A stretch of 64,000 bases of DNA from CBDIHP01 sp965279195 (lineage in GTDB: Bacteria > Planctomycetota > Planctomycetia > Isosphaerales > Isosphaeraceae). The notes below the pieces were generated by a model, which saw only the letters and a program-made list of their open reading frames with translations, had not been told where the DNA came from and did no database searches. Positions 45,786 through 54,630 of this stretch are shown one piece after another (position 1 is the stretch's first letter; every line of letters begins with the position of its first letter). The stretch covers positions 62,001 to 126,000 of the forward strand of contig CBDIHP010000035.1 in the NCBI GenBank assembly GCA_965279195.1. Direction: 5' to 3'. A program made the translations under genes and the position numbers.

Positions 45786-47015
45786 TCAGGCCGTGAACGG
45801 ATTCGCGGCCAGGAACTCCTTCATCAGTTCGAACCCGCGCGGGAAGGCCGGGCCGGCGGCCTGGATCGCCGCGGCCTCGTGGTAGGGCAGGCCCGAGGCT
45901 CTCTGCTCCAGACCCGTCCCGCAGATCGCCCAGGGGACCCAGGCGCGATCGTGGGCTCTGGTCCGGATGAGGGTGGCGTGGTCGGGCGAGATCAGGATCC
46001 GGCCGCCGCCGAGTTCGTCGAGTGCCCGGCGGATCGGGCCGACGATCTCGGCGTCCATCCGCTCCAGGGCCTCGACCTTGGCGTCGGCACGCCCCTCGTG
46101 GCTGGCCTCGTCGGGGGCCTCGACGTGCACGCAGACGAGGTCGTAACTCTTGAGCGCCTCGACCCCGTAGCGGCCCTTGGCGGCGTAGTCGGTGTCGAGG
46201 TAGCCGGTGGCGCCGGGGACGTCGATTCGATCCCAGCCGGCGAGCACGCCGACGCCCCGCACGAGGTCGACCGCCGAGATGATCGCCCCTCGGATCCCGT
46301 GCAGTTCCCGGAATGGCGTGAGGCTGGGGGCGTTGCCCTGGCCCCAGAGCCAGACGGCGTTGGCCGGTCGCTTGCCGGCGGCCACGCGGGCCCGGTTGAC
46401 GGGGTGGTCCCAGACGACTTTCGTCCCGGCCTCGATCAACTGCTTGAGCATCTCCGAACCCGTCCCGCGCGGCAGGTGGTCGACGACGGGCTGGTCGGGC
46501 TTGTCGTGGGGCGGGGTGGTGACGGTGTCGCTCGCAAATGGGGCGTCGCCGGGCGTGCCGCGATAGATCATCAGGTTGCGGTAGCTGACGCCCGGGTGGA
46601 ACTCGACCTGGCTCGTGCCCAGTTCCTTCGCGAGGGCGTCCATGAGGATCGCCCCTTCCTCGCTGGTGATGTGACCGGCGGTGAAGTCGGTTAGACGGCC
46701 GTCGGTGATGTTCATCAGGTTGCAGCGGATGGCCCAGTCGTCGGGCCCGAGCGTGTGGCCCATCGCGGCGGCTTCGAGAGGCGCGCGGCCGGTGAAGTAG
46801 CGCTCGGGGTCGTAGCCGAACAGGCTGAGGGTCGCCACGTCAGACGCCGGCAGGAAGCGATCGGGGACGTTCCGCGACCGCCCGAGGACGCCGCGTTTGG
46901 CGATGAAATCCATCTCCGGGATCCGCGCCGCCTGGAGCGGGGACCGGCCCCCGAGCGCATCGCAGGGTTCGTCGGCGGCACCGTCGGGGATCACGATGGC
47001 GTATTTCATGGTCAT
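45786..47015 (-). CDS. Proposed homoserine kinase of the archaeal phosphoglycerate-mutase-like type
   Basis: 409 residues; ATG 47015 or 47009 both fit and neither has a strong ribosome binding site. It is an alkaline-phosphatase-superfamily protein of the archaeal cofactor-independent phosphoglycerate mutase type: KYAIVIPDGAADEP, the catalytic-serine region LPASDVATLSLFGYDP, HVEAPDEASHEGR, and ISPDHATLIRTRAHDRAWVPW. A subgroup of these bacterial proteins occurs next to homoserine dehydrogenase and aspartokinase and has been proposed to be the missing homoserine kinase. This gene lies exactly between hom and lysC. The kinase role is inference from context; plain phosphoglycerate mutase is the alternative. 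Confidence 0.8.
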   Translation of the reverse strand: MTMKYAIVIPDGAADEPCDALGGRSPLQAARIPEMDFIAKRGVLGRSRNVPDRFLPASDVATLSLFGYDPERYFTGRAPLEAAAMGHTLGPDDWAIRCNLMNITDGRLTDFTAGHITSEEGAILMDALAKELGTSQVEFHPGVSYRNLMIYRGTPGDAPFASDTVTTPPHDKPDQPVVDHLPRGTGSEMLKQLIEAGTKVVWDHPVNRARVAAGKRPANAVWLWGQGNAPSLTPFRELHGIRGAIISAVDLVRGVGVLAGWDRIDVPGATGYLDTDYAAKGRYGVEALKSYDLVCVHVEAPDEASHEGRADAKVEALERMDAEIVGPIRRALDELGGGRILISPDHATLIRTRAHDRAWVPWAICGTGLEQRASGLPYHEAAAIQAAGPAFPRGFELMKEFLAANPFTA

Positions 47016-47126
47016 TCGCGGGCGGAGGTCGTGGGAACGGGATTGCCGAGTTTACCAGAAACCGAGACCGAGGGCACCCGCCTGTCCACGCGGGATGGGC
47101 GCGACGAGCTTGGACGAGGGTCCAAC

Positions 47127-47399
47127 GCGCTGGGCATGGGTTGGAAGCGCTGGGAGAGCGTCTCCAGACCCCGCCCCAACCTTCGCCGAGCTGTACCACC
47201 GGACCGGGTCTCCAGACCCATACCGAAAGGCCCCGCGCGTCGGGACATGGGAATCTCGGGTCAGGAGACCCGCCCCTGTGGTACGAAGTCTCAGGCTTGG
47301 GGCGGGGTCTGGAGACCCTCGCCCGGCGCTTGCGGGTCGCCCCCGGCGCATCGGTCCCGCGCCCTGCGCTTCGTGGCGGTGGGCGGTGCCCACCCTACT
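47127..47399. repeat. Family B palindromic repeat, copy B5, ending in edge motif C
   Basis: Left edge GCGCTGGGCATGGG, inner arm CCGGGTCTCCAGACCC, and a middle insert beginning AAAGGCCCCGCGC that is shared with B6. The right arm is GGGCGGGGTCTGGAGACCC-like. The element ends GGTGGGCGGTGCCCACCCTAC, within which lies the hom stop codon (complement of CTA at 47395-47397). Confidence 0.85.
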
Positions 47400-48705
47400 C
47401 CTCCACGCCCATGCAGACGCTCGGGGGGGAGACGACGTTGAGGCCGTCGATCTCGCGGAGGGCGGCTTCGAGGTGGGCCTCGATGGCGGAGTGGGTCATG
47501 ATGACCAGGGGGACGAACTCGGCGGGGGTGTGCATGTCGCCGGGCTCGTGCTGGATGACACTGGCGATGCTGATGCCGTGCTCGCCCAGGACGCTCGCGA
47601 GCTGGGACAGGACGCCGGGTCGGTCCTGGATGAAGAACCGCAAGTAGTAGCGCCGGTGGACCTTGTTGGGATCGGCCAACGTCAGGGGCTCGGGCGAGTC
47701 CGGCCAGAGGTTCAGGGCCCGGAAGGTCAGGCCCGCGCGGCCGACGATCACATCGACGAGGTCGCCCACCACGGCCGAGGCCGTCGGCATCATCCCGGCA
47801 CCTCGGCCGTAGAAGAGGGTGTCCCCCACGGCGTCGCCGACGACCCGGACGGCGTTGTAGGGGCCGCGGACCTCGGCCAGCGGGGTCCCGTTGCGCACCA
47901 GTGTCGGGGCCACGCGGAGTTGCAGGCCGGCGTCGCTGTGCTCGGCGAGGGCGAGCAGCTTGACCGTGTACCCGAGTTCCCGGGCGTAGCCGATGTCGGC
48001 CGACTGGAGCGTGTCGATCCCCTTTCGCGGGATGTCGGAGGTGGCCACCGTCACGCCGAAGGCCAGTTGCGCCAGGATCGCGAGCTTGTGGGCGGTGTCG
48101 GTGCCGTCGACGTCGAGGGTCGGATCGGCCTCGGCGAAGCCCAACGCCTGCGCCTGGGAAAGGGCGATGTCGTAGCTCAGGCCGTCGCGGGTCATCGACG
48201 TGAGGATGAAGTTGCAGGTGCCGTTGAGGATCGCGGCCAGGCTCTTGATCTGGTTCGCCGCCAGGCCGACGCCGATGGCGTTGACGATCGGGATCCCGCC
48301 GCCGACGCTGGCCTCGAACGAGACCGAACGCCCGCAGGACCGGGCTCTTGCGAAGATCTCGGTGCCGTGCTCGGCGAGCAGGGCCTTGTTCGCCGTGACG
48401 ACATCCTTGCCGGCGTCGAGCGCCGCCAGCAGGTACGAACGGGCGGGCTCGATGCCGCCCATGGTCTCGATGATGACCTGGACCTGGGGGTCGTGGATGA
48501 CCCGCATGGCATCGAGGGTGATCCGCGAGGCGGGCAGGGGGGTGTCGCGGGGCCTGGTGAGGTCGCGGACGGCGGCCCACTTCAGCTCGACGGGCCCCCC
48601 GCAGCGCCTGGCGATGCGATCCGGCTCCTCCAGGAGCAGCCTCGCGACGCCGCCGCCGACGGTCCCCAGCCCGAGCAACCCCACCGCGATCGGTTCACGA
48701 CGCAT
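47395..48705 (-). CDS. hom: Homoserine dehydrogenase with C-terminal ACT domain
   Basis: 436 residues from ATG 48705, with AAAAGGG upstream. The NAD(P)-binding motif is GLLGLGTVGGGV; the central signature is ASVGGGIPIVNAI with catalytic-region NGTCNFIL and FAEADPTLDVDGTD. A C-terminal ACT domain (DRPGVLSQLASVLGEHGISI) provides feedback by threonine in relatives. It reduces aspartate semialdehyde to homoserine. It is the first gene in a row hom, mutase-like kinase, lysC, argG on this strand. Its TAG stop is the first triplet of repeat motif C. Confidence 0.95.
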   Translation of the reverse strand: MRREPIAVGLLGLGTVGGGVARLLLEEPDRIARRCGGPVELKWAAVRDLTRPRDTPLPASRITLDAMRVIHDPQVQVIIETMGGIEPARSYLLAALDAGKDVVTANKALLAEHGTEIFARARSCGRSVSFEASVGGGIPIVNAIGVGLAANQIKSLAAILNGTCNFILTSMTRDGLSYDIALSQAQALGFAEADPTLDVDGTDTAHKLAILAQLAFGVTVATSDIPRKGIDTLQSADIGYARELGYTVKLLALAEHSDAGLQLRVAPTLVRNGTPLAEVRGPYNAVRVVGDAVGDTLFYGRGAGMMPTASAVVGDLVDVIVGRAGLTFRALNLWPDSPEPLTLADPNKVHRRYYLRFFIQDRPGVLSQLASVLGEHGISIASVIQHEPGDMHTPAEFVPLVIMTHSAIEAHLEAALREIDGLNVVSPPSVCMGVEE

Positions 48706-48807
48706 CCCGTGGCCCTTTTCGTCCCGGTCTCTGCCCCCGTCTCCATCGACGCCAACACCATACCCGATCGAGGGCCCCACCGACGACGCCAGTTTGTTCG
48801 CCACCTG

Positions 48808-49014
48808 GAGTGCGGAAGCTGGCCGTGCGCTGGGCGTGGGTCTCCCGACCCCGCCCCAACATCCGACTCGCTGTACAACCAAACCGGATCTCCAGACCCA
48901 TCCGGAAAGGCCCCGCGCATCAAAGCCCCGGAGTTCCGGGTCTGGAGGCCCGACCCTGTGGTATCGCATCTCAGGGCAAGGGCGGGGTCGGGAGACCCGC
49001 GCCCAGCGCGAGGT
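48808..49014. repeat. Mosaic of family A left arm and family B (copy B6)
   Basis: It opens with GGAGTGCGGAAGCTGG (family A), then switches to family B (GCGCTGGGCGTGGGTCTCC) and runs on to CGGGAGACCCGCGCCCAGCGC. The middle carries the AAAGGCCCCGCGC insert shared with B5. Confidence 0.8.
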
Positions 49015-49022
49015 GAGGTGGA

Positions 49023-49049
49023 CGCGAAGGCGCGTACAGCGCCCCCTAC
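49023..49049 (-). repeat. Edge motif D containing the stop codon of the U32 gene
   Basis: On the minus strand it reads TGTAGGGGGCGCTG and continues into a GCGCG-rich dyad. The TAG is the stop codon of the U32 gene. The same motif holds the stop of the gene ending at 58145. Confidence 0.7.
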
Positions 49050-51574
49050 AGGATGGCCAGCGGTCCGCGCGTCACACCGTATTTGCCGGAGGCCTTCAGG
49101 TCCTTCCAGAGGGTCCTGGCGTCGCGGCGGTTGGCGAGGGCGTCGCGGTAGAGGGTCAGGGTGCGCTGGACGTTCGCGGGAGTGTCGTCGAGGAACTCGA
49201 TCCGCAGGGCGGCGACGCCGTGTTCGAGCAGGCGGGGGAGGTACTCGGCGGCGGTCTGGGGGACGGCGTTGTAGAGGGTGTTGCGGCAGCCGACGTCGGC
49301 CTTGAGGGGGTGCTCGGCGCCGACGCGGTCGCGTAACAATACCTGGTGAGAGTCGCACGGGCGGCCGCAGTTGGACTTGTCGGTGCCGGGCGAGAGGAAG
49401 GCGCAGAAGACGCAATGCTCCATGTGGAACATGGGAATCTGCTGATGGATGACGACTTCCAGCCACGACGCCGGGGCCGCGCGGAGTAGGTCGTCGAGCT
49501 GGTCGACGTTGAGGTCGTAGGAGGCCGTGACCCGCTCCGCGCCCCTCGCCTTGAAGAATTCGACGGTCAGCTCGTTCGAGGCGTTGAGGGAGAAATCGGC
49601 CACGAACGGGATGTTCTGGGCGAGGCAGAACGCCAGGCCGCCGGCGTTCCGGACGAGGATCCCATCGGCCTCTTGCTTCGCCAGGTACTTGAAGATCGGC
49701 CCCTCGCCGGGCTTCTCGATCCGGGGCGTCGCCAGGTAGAGTCTCACCCCGGCCTCGCGGGCGGCGGCGACGGCGTGCTTGTATTCCTTGATGTCCTGAT
49801 AGTCGGCGTAGATGGTCCGGATGCCCGCGCCCGCGGCGGCCCGGATCTGCTCGGTCGTCCGGCACAGAACGATCAGCTCGGGCTCGGCCTTCGGCGTCGC
49901 GGCGCGGATCGCCTCGAACGACTCGCGGAACCGGGGCAGGACGGGCTCCGAGGCGATCGCCCGCAACGGGGGCCGGACCGTTTCGGCATCGAGCCTCTCG
50001 ACGAGATCCCGGCGCAACTGGTTCAGCACGCTCGACGGCACCATCGGGCCGCCCTCGATCGTCGCATCGAAATCCGAGAGTTCGTAGACCGTCCCGCCCA
50101 GGCGGTCGAACTGCTCGCGGAGCGTTTCGGTCGTCGCCAGACGCGACTGCGCGACGGCGAGGGGTTCCGGAGACTGCACAGCGACTCGCAAATCGCCAAC
50201 TCGCCCCTCGATCTCCATGACCCGCCCGGAGGCGGCGGTCAGGTGGACGGACAGGGCCACCTTGCGTTTGGGGCCGCCCTCGAAGGACTTCTTGAGGCGC
50301 TTCGTCAGCTCGGGGTCGTCGGTCTTCCAGGCCCGCTGGCCGACCACGAGCTTTCTGGCGTCGAGGTCGTTCCGGCCGAAACCGAGGGCCACGGGCCCCG
50401 CAGAGATGGGGCCGGACTCGTTGCGACGCGGGCCTCCGGTGCGACGGACCTCGTAGAGCCGGCCACCCTGCTCGGGTATGTCGTCGTCGCCGTCGAAGAC
50501 GAGGCCGTCGCCGGGCTTGACGGGCGCGGCGAGGTTGAGGTAGACCTTCTGGCCGACGACCTTCGTCACCGTCCCGACGAACACCCCGCGCTTCTTGCAA
50601 TAATCGCCGCGCACCAGGACCTTGTGGTTGTTCCCGTCGAGGAACCCGTGGCTAAACCCTCGCGAGAACGAGAGTTCCATGTCGCGGACCTCGTCGGGCG
50701 AGAACGCCGCCGGCTTGCCGCTCAGGGCCTCGTCGATGGCCTTGCGGTAGTGCGAGGTGATGTTGGCGACGTATTCGGGGCTCTTGAGCCGGCCTTCGAT
50801 CTTGAGGCTCGACACCCCCAGTTCGATGAGGCGGGGGACGAGGTCGAACGCGGCGAGGTCCTGGGGGCTCAGAAGGTACTGGACCTTGCCCATGTCGACG
50901 GGCTCGCCGTCGCAGATGATCTCATAGGGCAACCGGCACGCCTGGGCGCACTCGCCGCGATTGGCCGATCGGCCGCCTAGGGCCTCGCTGGTGAGGCACT
51001 GGCCGGAGTACGCCACGCAGAGTGCGCCGTGGACGAAGACCTCGACGGGCAAATCGACCTCGGCCCGGATCGACTCGATCTCGGCCAAGGAAAGCTCGCG
51101 CGCCAGGATCACGCGGCTGCACCCGAGTTCCTTCGCGAGCCGGACGCCTTCCGTGCTCGTGATCGACATCTGGGTCGACCCGTGGATCTCCAGGTCGGGC
51201 GTGATGGCCCGGATCAGCCGCGCCAGGCCGATATCCTGCACGATGACGGCGTCGACGCCCGCCTCGGCGATGCGCCTGACGTACCGTTCGAGGTCATCCA
51301 GCTCATTCGAGAAGGCTAGAGTGTTGAGGGTCGCATACCCTTTCACGCCCCGGCGGTGGAGGAGTCCGATCAGGTCCGGCAGTTCCTCGACCGTGAAGTT
51401 CGCCGCGCGGGCGCGGGCGTTGTGGCCCTGAATCCCGAAGTAGATCGCATCCGCCCCGTTCTCCACCGCCGCCACCGCGCACGTGCGATCCCCCGCCGGG
51501 GCCAGGAGTTCCGGCTTCAACGGAGTCGCGGTCGGTTTCGTCGTCTGGTCCAGGTCAGCGGGAGCGGTCGCCAC
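49046..51574 (-). CDS. U32 family protein of the RlhA type
   Basis: 842 residues if the GTG at 51574 is the start. The frame is open to 51739, but a TACAAT -10-like box at 51628-51633 on this strand suggests that translation begins downstream of it. The U32 TIM-barrel begins LKPELLAPAGD and holds the four clustered cysteines of this family (ALCVAYSGQCLTS ... NRGECAQACRLPYE). A DUF3656-like middle part follows, then a second barrel-like half with C-V-F-C-A-F and NCGRPC. U32 proteins use an Fe-S cluster to hydroxylate RNA bases; RlhA makes 5-hydroxycytidine in 23S rRNA. The name peptidase is historical. Confidence 0.85.
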   Translation of the reverse strand: MATAPADLDQTTKPTATPLKPELLAPAGDRTCAVAAVENGADAIYFGIQGHNARARAANFTVEELPDLIGLLHRRGVKGYATLNTLAFSNELDDLERYVRRIAEAGVDAVIVQDIGLARLIRAITPDLEIHGSTQMSITSTEGVRLAKELGCSRVILARELSLAEIESIRAEVDLPVEVFVHGALCVAYSGQCLTSEALGGRSANRGECAQACRLPYEIICDGEPVDMGKVQYLLSPQDLAAFDLVPRLIELGVSSLKIEGRLKSPEYVANITSHYRKAIDEALSGKPAAFSPDEVRDMELSFSRGFSHGFLDGNNHKVLVRGDYCKKRGVFVGTVTKVVGQKVYLNLAAPVKPGDGLVFDGDDDIPEQGGRLYEVRRTGGPRRNESGPISAGPVALGFGRNDLDARKLVVGQRAWKTDDPELTKRLKKSFEGGPKRKVALSVHLTAASGRVMEIEGRVGDLRVAVQSPEPLAVAQSRLATTETLREQFDRLGGTVYELSDFDATIEGGPMVPSSVLNQLRRDLVERLDAETVRPPLRAIASEPVLPRFRESFEAIRAATPKAEPELIVLCRTTEQIRAAAGAGIRTIYADYQDIKEYKHAVAAAREAGVRLYLATPRIEKPGEGPIFKYLAKQEADGILVRNAGGLAFCLAQNIPFVADFSLNASNELTVEFFKARGAERVTASYDLNVDQLDDLLRAAPASWLEVVIHQQIPMFHMEHCVFCAFLSPGTDKSNCGRPCDSHQVLLRDRVGAEHPLKADVGCRNTLYNAVPQTAAEYLPRLLEHGVAALRIEFLDDTPANVQRTLTLYRDALANRRDARTLWKDLKASGKYGVTRGPLAIL

Positions 51575-51691
51575 GGGTGCGGGGCCCTGTTTTGCGGGGG
51601 GGTCGTTGCGTTTGGGGTCAGCCTCATATTGTACCCATCGAGCAAGGCCCGGTCTGCACATCGACCCGGGTCTGACCCGACCCAAGCCTGG

Positions 51692-51750
51692 CCCAACGCT
51701 GAGCGGACGCCCTCCGCGCTCAGCGCTTCCGGCCCGCACCCAGCGCCTCC
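51692..51750. repeat. Family B repeat, edge remnant
   Basis: Two right-edge units (CGCTCAGCGCTTCCGG, CGCACCCAGCGCCTCCG) without inner arms. Confidence 0.4.
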
Positions 51751-51847
51751 GACGTGTTCTCGGTTCTCTCCTCCGATCGACCGTCTCCTCGTCCTTGGCG
51801 TCTTGGCGATCGGATCTCTGCGTTTCCCGCCCATCGAAAAACCCCGG

Positions 51848-51877
51848 TTGACACCGACCGGGATCCTCCGTTACAAA
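51848..51877 (+). promoter_or_regulatory. Strong orphan sigma-70-type promoter
   Basis: TTGACA (51848-51853), an 18-base spacer and TACAAA (51872-51877). The next gene on this strand starts at 52372, about 490 bases after the expected start site. No ORF of coding quality lies between. Confidence 0.55.
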
Positions 51878-51883
51878 CTGCGT

Positions 51884-52371
51884 CGCTCCAGCGATCGGTC
51901 TTTCCGATGGCCTCCCCAGGACCCGGATAGACCGCGATCGCTGACTCCTCTACGCAACCAGACCCTCACGGAGCGGGGGTCGCGTGGCCCTAGGAACGCG
52001 GAACGGATTCCGGCTGGCCTTCGAGGCGATTCCCTCCCGGGAAACCCCCTCGCCCATTCGCGGATCCCGGCTCCGTGCTCACCATCGCAGACGCACGACA
52101 CTGACTTCCAAGTGCCCTTGATGTGCAACGAGCTGGCCCTCGCCGGGTCCGTCCCTGCTGCATGACGCAGATCGACGGCGAAACCAAGAGCGAGGGGCCG
52201 GGGACTCGGAGAGACCCCGGCTGTCAGGGAGACTCCAGCCCGACGATTCAGGAGGAATAGACGTCGCGCCGTGATTCGCACCCATTGATTTGATTTGACG
52301 TCCCAATCCGACGCAACTCGACTCGATCGCGGTGCGGATCGCCCCAACGGCCGGCTCCAAGGGAGATCCCC
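51884..52371 (+). ncRNA. Possible small RNA or long structured leader
   Basis: The expected transcript opens with AGCGATCGGTC (51890s), which pairs with GACCGCGATCGCT about 35 bases later, a hairpin of some 12 bp with a two-base bulge. The remainder of the gap 51575-52371 shows no protein-like frame. It could be the leader of the PEP-CTERM gene or an independent RNA. No known riboswitch consensus is recognised. Confidence 0.3.
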
Positions 52372-53121
52372 ATGCATCGGATGCGCCACCTCTTTGCCGC
52401 CGCCACCGTCCTCGTCGCGCTCGCCCTCAATGTCGAGGGCACGTCCGCCCGCGGCGCGCTCCTGGAGCCGAACCACACCCGGAACTTCCCGGACGTCACC
52501 GCCTACACCAACGGCTACCAGAACTACTTCGTCGACACCCCGTCGCAGGGGACCTTCCAGCTCAAGGATGTCCCCTTCCTCATCACGATGGGGAAGACCG
52601 GCACCGACTTCGTCGAGTACGACGTCAGCCGCGCCAGCAACGGCCAGCTCTCGCAGAACGTCACCGCCGTCCTGAACACCCAGACCGGCGAGCTGATCTC
52701 GGGCGATTCCCGCAACGCCTTCTCGTTCTACGGCAAGGTCACCATCGGCGGCGAGACGTTCGACGGCCTGCTGCTCCAGGGCACCCCGACCGGCTTCGGC
52801 TATCAGGCGCTCACCAGCTCGGGCGTCACGGGCAAGGCGCTCTTCGACATGAAGATCAAGATCACCGGCGGCGCCCTCGCCGACCTCTACGGCGCCGAGG
52901 CGTATCTCAGCATCACCGCCGACACCAACAGCACCTTCGCCGGCGTGTTCACCTCGGACTTCTCCAGCCAGAAGATCCTCACGAACCTCCAGAAATACTC
53001 CAAGTTCCCCAACCCCGTCCCCGAGCCGACCACCCTGGTCGTCCTCCTCACCGCCGGGGCCGGCCTGCTCTACCGCAACCGCCGCAAGATCACCGCGAAG
53101 GATCTGGAACTGCCCGCCTGA
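52372..53121 (+). CDS. PEP-CTERM sorting-domain protein
   Basis: 249 residues. Signal peptide (MHRMRHLFAAATVLVALALN, cleavage near SARG-AL), a beta-rich mature domain (about 30-220), and a C-terminal sorting tail: VPEPTTLVVLLTAGAGLLY followed by RNRRK. This V-P-E-P, membrane helix, basic cluster arrangement is recognised by an exosortase (EpsH/XrtA type), which is not in the window. The protein is likely to reach the cell surface or exopolysaccharide layer. The mature domain is not recognised. Confidence 0.88.
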   Translation: MHRMRHLFAAATVLVALALNVEGTSARGALLEPNHTRNFPDVTAYTNGYQNYFVDTPSQGTFQLKDVPFLITMGKTGTDFVEYDVSRASNGQLSQNVTAVLNTQTGELISGDSRNAFSFYGKVTIGGETFDGLLLQGTPTGFGYQALTSSGVTGKALFDMKIKITGGALADLYGAEAYLSITADTNSTFAGVFTSDFSSQKILTNLQKYSKFPNPVPEPTTLVVLLTAGAGLLYRNRRKITAKDLELPA

Positions 53122-53166
53122 CGGGCATCGGCAAACCTCGGACAGTCCGCTCGGCTTGGATCCGTT

Positions 53167-53343
53167 CGAACGCGCTGGGCGCGGGTCTCCGGACCCCGCC
53201 CCCAGCCGTGACGCTCTTGATCGCAAATGCGGGTCTCCGGACCCGTTCCCCGGCGGAATGGGGGACGGGTCTGGAGACCCGGTTCGCGTTCACCCTTCGA
53301 TCCAGGCAAGGGCGGGGTCAGGAGTCCCGCGCCCGGCGCCGTG
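53167..53343. repeat. Family B palindromic repeat, copy B7
   Basis: A complete copy: edge GCGCTGGGCGCGGGTCTCC, facing inner arms CGGGTCTCCGGACCCG and CGGGTCTGGAGACCCGG, right edge GGGGTCAGGAGTCCCGCGCC. One arm has GGAC where B1 has AGAC. It lies between convergent genes. Confidence 0.85.
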
Positions 53344-53440
53344 AGCCAGTCGCGACCAACAGTCGGACGCTTCCGTCGTACCGGCACAGCCAGAAGCACA
53401 CAGACTGGCCCCGAACAAGTCGAGGCGCGGAGGCTCCGAT

Positions 53441-53486
53441 CAACACAAACGGCCACCGGTCCGCGAGAGGCGGACCGGTGGCCGTT
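53441..53486 (-). terminator. Terminator of the sigma factor gene
   Basis: A perfect 17-bp stem (AACGGCCACCGGTCCGC and its complement) with a 5-base loop begins 24 bases beyond the sigma-factor stop. On the minus strand it is followed by a short T-rich tail (TGTGTTG). Confidence 0.85.
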
Positions 53487-53509
53487 GGCATTCTCGTTCA
53501 ATCCGAGGA

Positions 53510-54346
53510 TCAGTCGGCCTGGAAGGTCGCCGAGAGCTTCCCGAGGGCCTCGTTCTCGATCTGCCGCACGCGTTCGCGGGTCAGGCCGAGCGATTCGCCG
53601 ATCTCCTTGAGGGTCTTCGGCGGGGCGTCGTTCAGGCCGAACCGCATGCGGAGGACGGTCGCCTCGCGCTTGTCCATCTCGTCGAGCCGGTGCATGACCA
53701 GCTTGAGGTTGTCGGCCTCGACCATCTCGACGTCCGGGGCGCGGGTCCGCTCGTCCATGAGCATCTCGCCCAGGCTCCAGCCGTTCTCGGGCTGGTCGGT
53801 CTGGGGGACGAGGTTGTAGACCTTGATCGCCTTCTTCACGATCGCCAGTTTCTTCTTGGGAAGCTCCAGCCCCTTGGCGATCTCCTCGACCGTCGCCGGC
53901 CGGCCGAGCGAATCCTGCAGGTCGGCGGCCATCCGGCGCCACTTGCACAGGAGCTCGACCATGTAGGCCGGGATCCGGATCGGCTTGGCCGTGTTCACCA
54001 GGGCCCGCTTGATCGACTGCTTGATCCAGTACGAGGCATACGTGCTGAACCGCGTCCCGACGGAGGGGTCGAAGCCCTCGACGGCGCGGAGCAGGCCGAG
54101 ATTGCCTTCCTCGATCAGGTCCTGGAGGGCCAGGCCCTTGCCCACGTAGTTGCGGGCGATGTTGACGACCAGACGGAGGTTGGCGCGGACCATCCGGTCG
54201 CGGGCGGCGTTGTCGCCCTCCGCGATCCGGCGAGCGAGCATCTTCTCCTCGTCGGCGCTGAGCAGGGCCATCTCGTTGATCTCCCGGAGATAGGTCTCCA
54301 GGGGGCTCTGCACCGTGTCTCGGCGATGTCGGCGAATTCGGGCCAT
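53510..54346 (-). CDS. RNA polymerase sigma-70 family factor (RpoD/SigA-like, short form)
   Basis: 278 residues. Region 1.2 starts at once (DTVQSPLETYLREINEMALLSADEE), with no region 1.1. Region 2 is near-consensus: NLRLVVNIARNYVGKGLALQDLIEEGNLGLLRAVEGFDP, then FSTYASYWIKQSIKRAL (2.3-2.4). Region 3 and the region 4 helix-turn-helix (KTLKEIGESLGLTRERVRQIENEALGKL) follow. This is a primary-type or group 2 sigma that should read TTGACA/TATAAT promoters such as those noted here. The absence of region 1.1 and the small size point to an alternative, primary-like factor, so rpoD is not assigned as the name. Transcribed alone. Confidence 0.9.
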   Translation of the reverse strand: MARIRRHRRDTVQSPLETYLREINEMALLSADEEKMLARRIAEGDNAARDRMVRANLRLVVNIARNYVGKGLALQDLIEEGNLGLLRAVEGFDPSVGTRFSTYASYWIKQSIKRALVNTAKPIRIPAYMVELLCKWRRMAADLQDSLGRPATVEEIAKGLELPKKKLAIVKKAIKVYNLVPQTDQPENGWSLGEMLMDERTRAPDVEMVEADNLKLVMHRLDEMDKREATVLRMRFGLNDAPPKTLKEIGESLGLTRERVRQIENEALGKLSATFQAD

Positions 54347-54596
54347 GAAGATCCTCGCGGCTCGGTTCGGTCGGTGTGTCAGTCTGGGTCCGCACGATGG
54401 TCGGCGAGGTCGTCGCGGCGTCCCGGATCGGGGCAGGAGCGAGGCGAACGGGAGAATGATCCCGAGACGTCTTCACGCCTGAACTCGTCGAGACGAACGA
54501 GCGATCGGGCCAACGCCCACCAAAAACGGGTCCTGGCGACAACCGTTGCCGGATCGGCCTCCACCGACGTCTCCGGTCCGCCCACCCCACAAACAC

Positions 54597-54622
54597 GGCC
54601 GGAGGCGCGAAACGCTCCGGCC
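54597..54622 (-). terminator. Hairpin directly after the 38-residue ORF
   Basis: GGCCGGAG(G)CG pairs with CGCTCCGGCC, a 10-bp stem with one bulge, starting 9 bases past the stop of the small ORF and followed on that strand by GTGTTTGTG. Confidence 0.65.
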
Positions 54623-54630
54623 GCCGCGAG

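Noticed and set aside
49046..51739. Start of the U32 gene at 51739 or 51661
   Set aside because: The added residues are not family-like, and a TACAAT box at 51628-51633 lies inside them; GTG 51574 is a better but still uncertain start.
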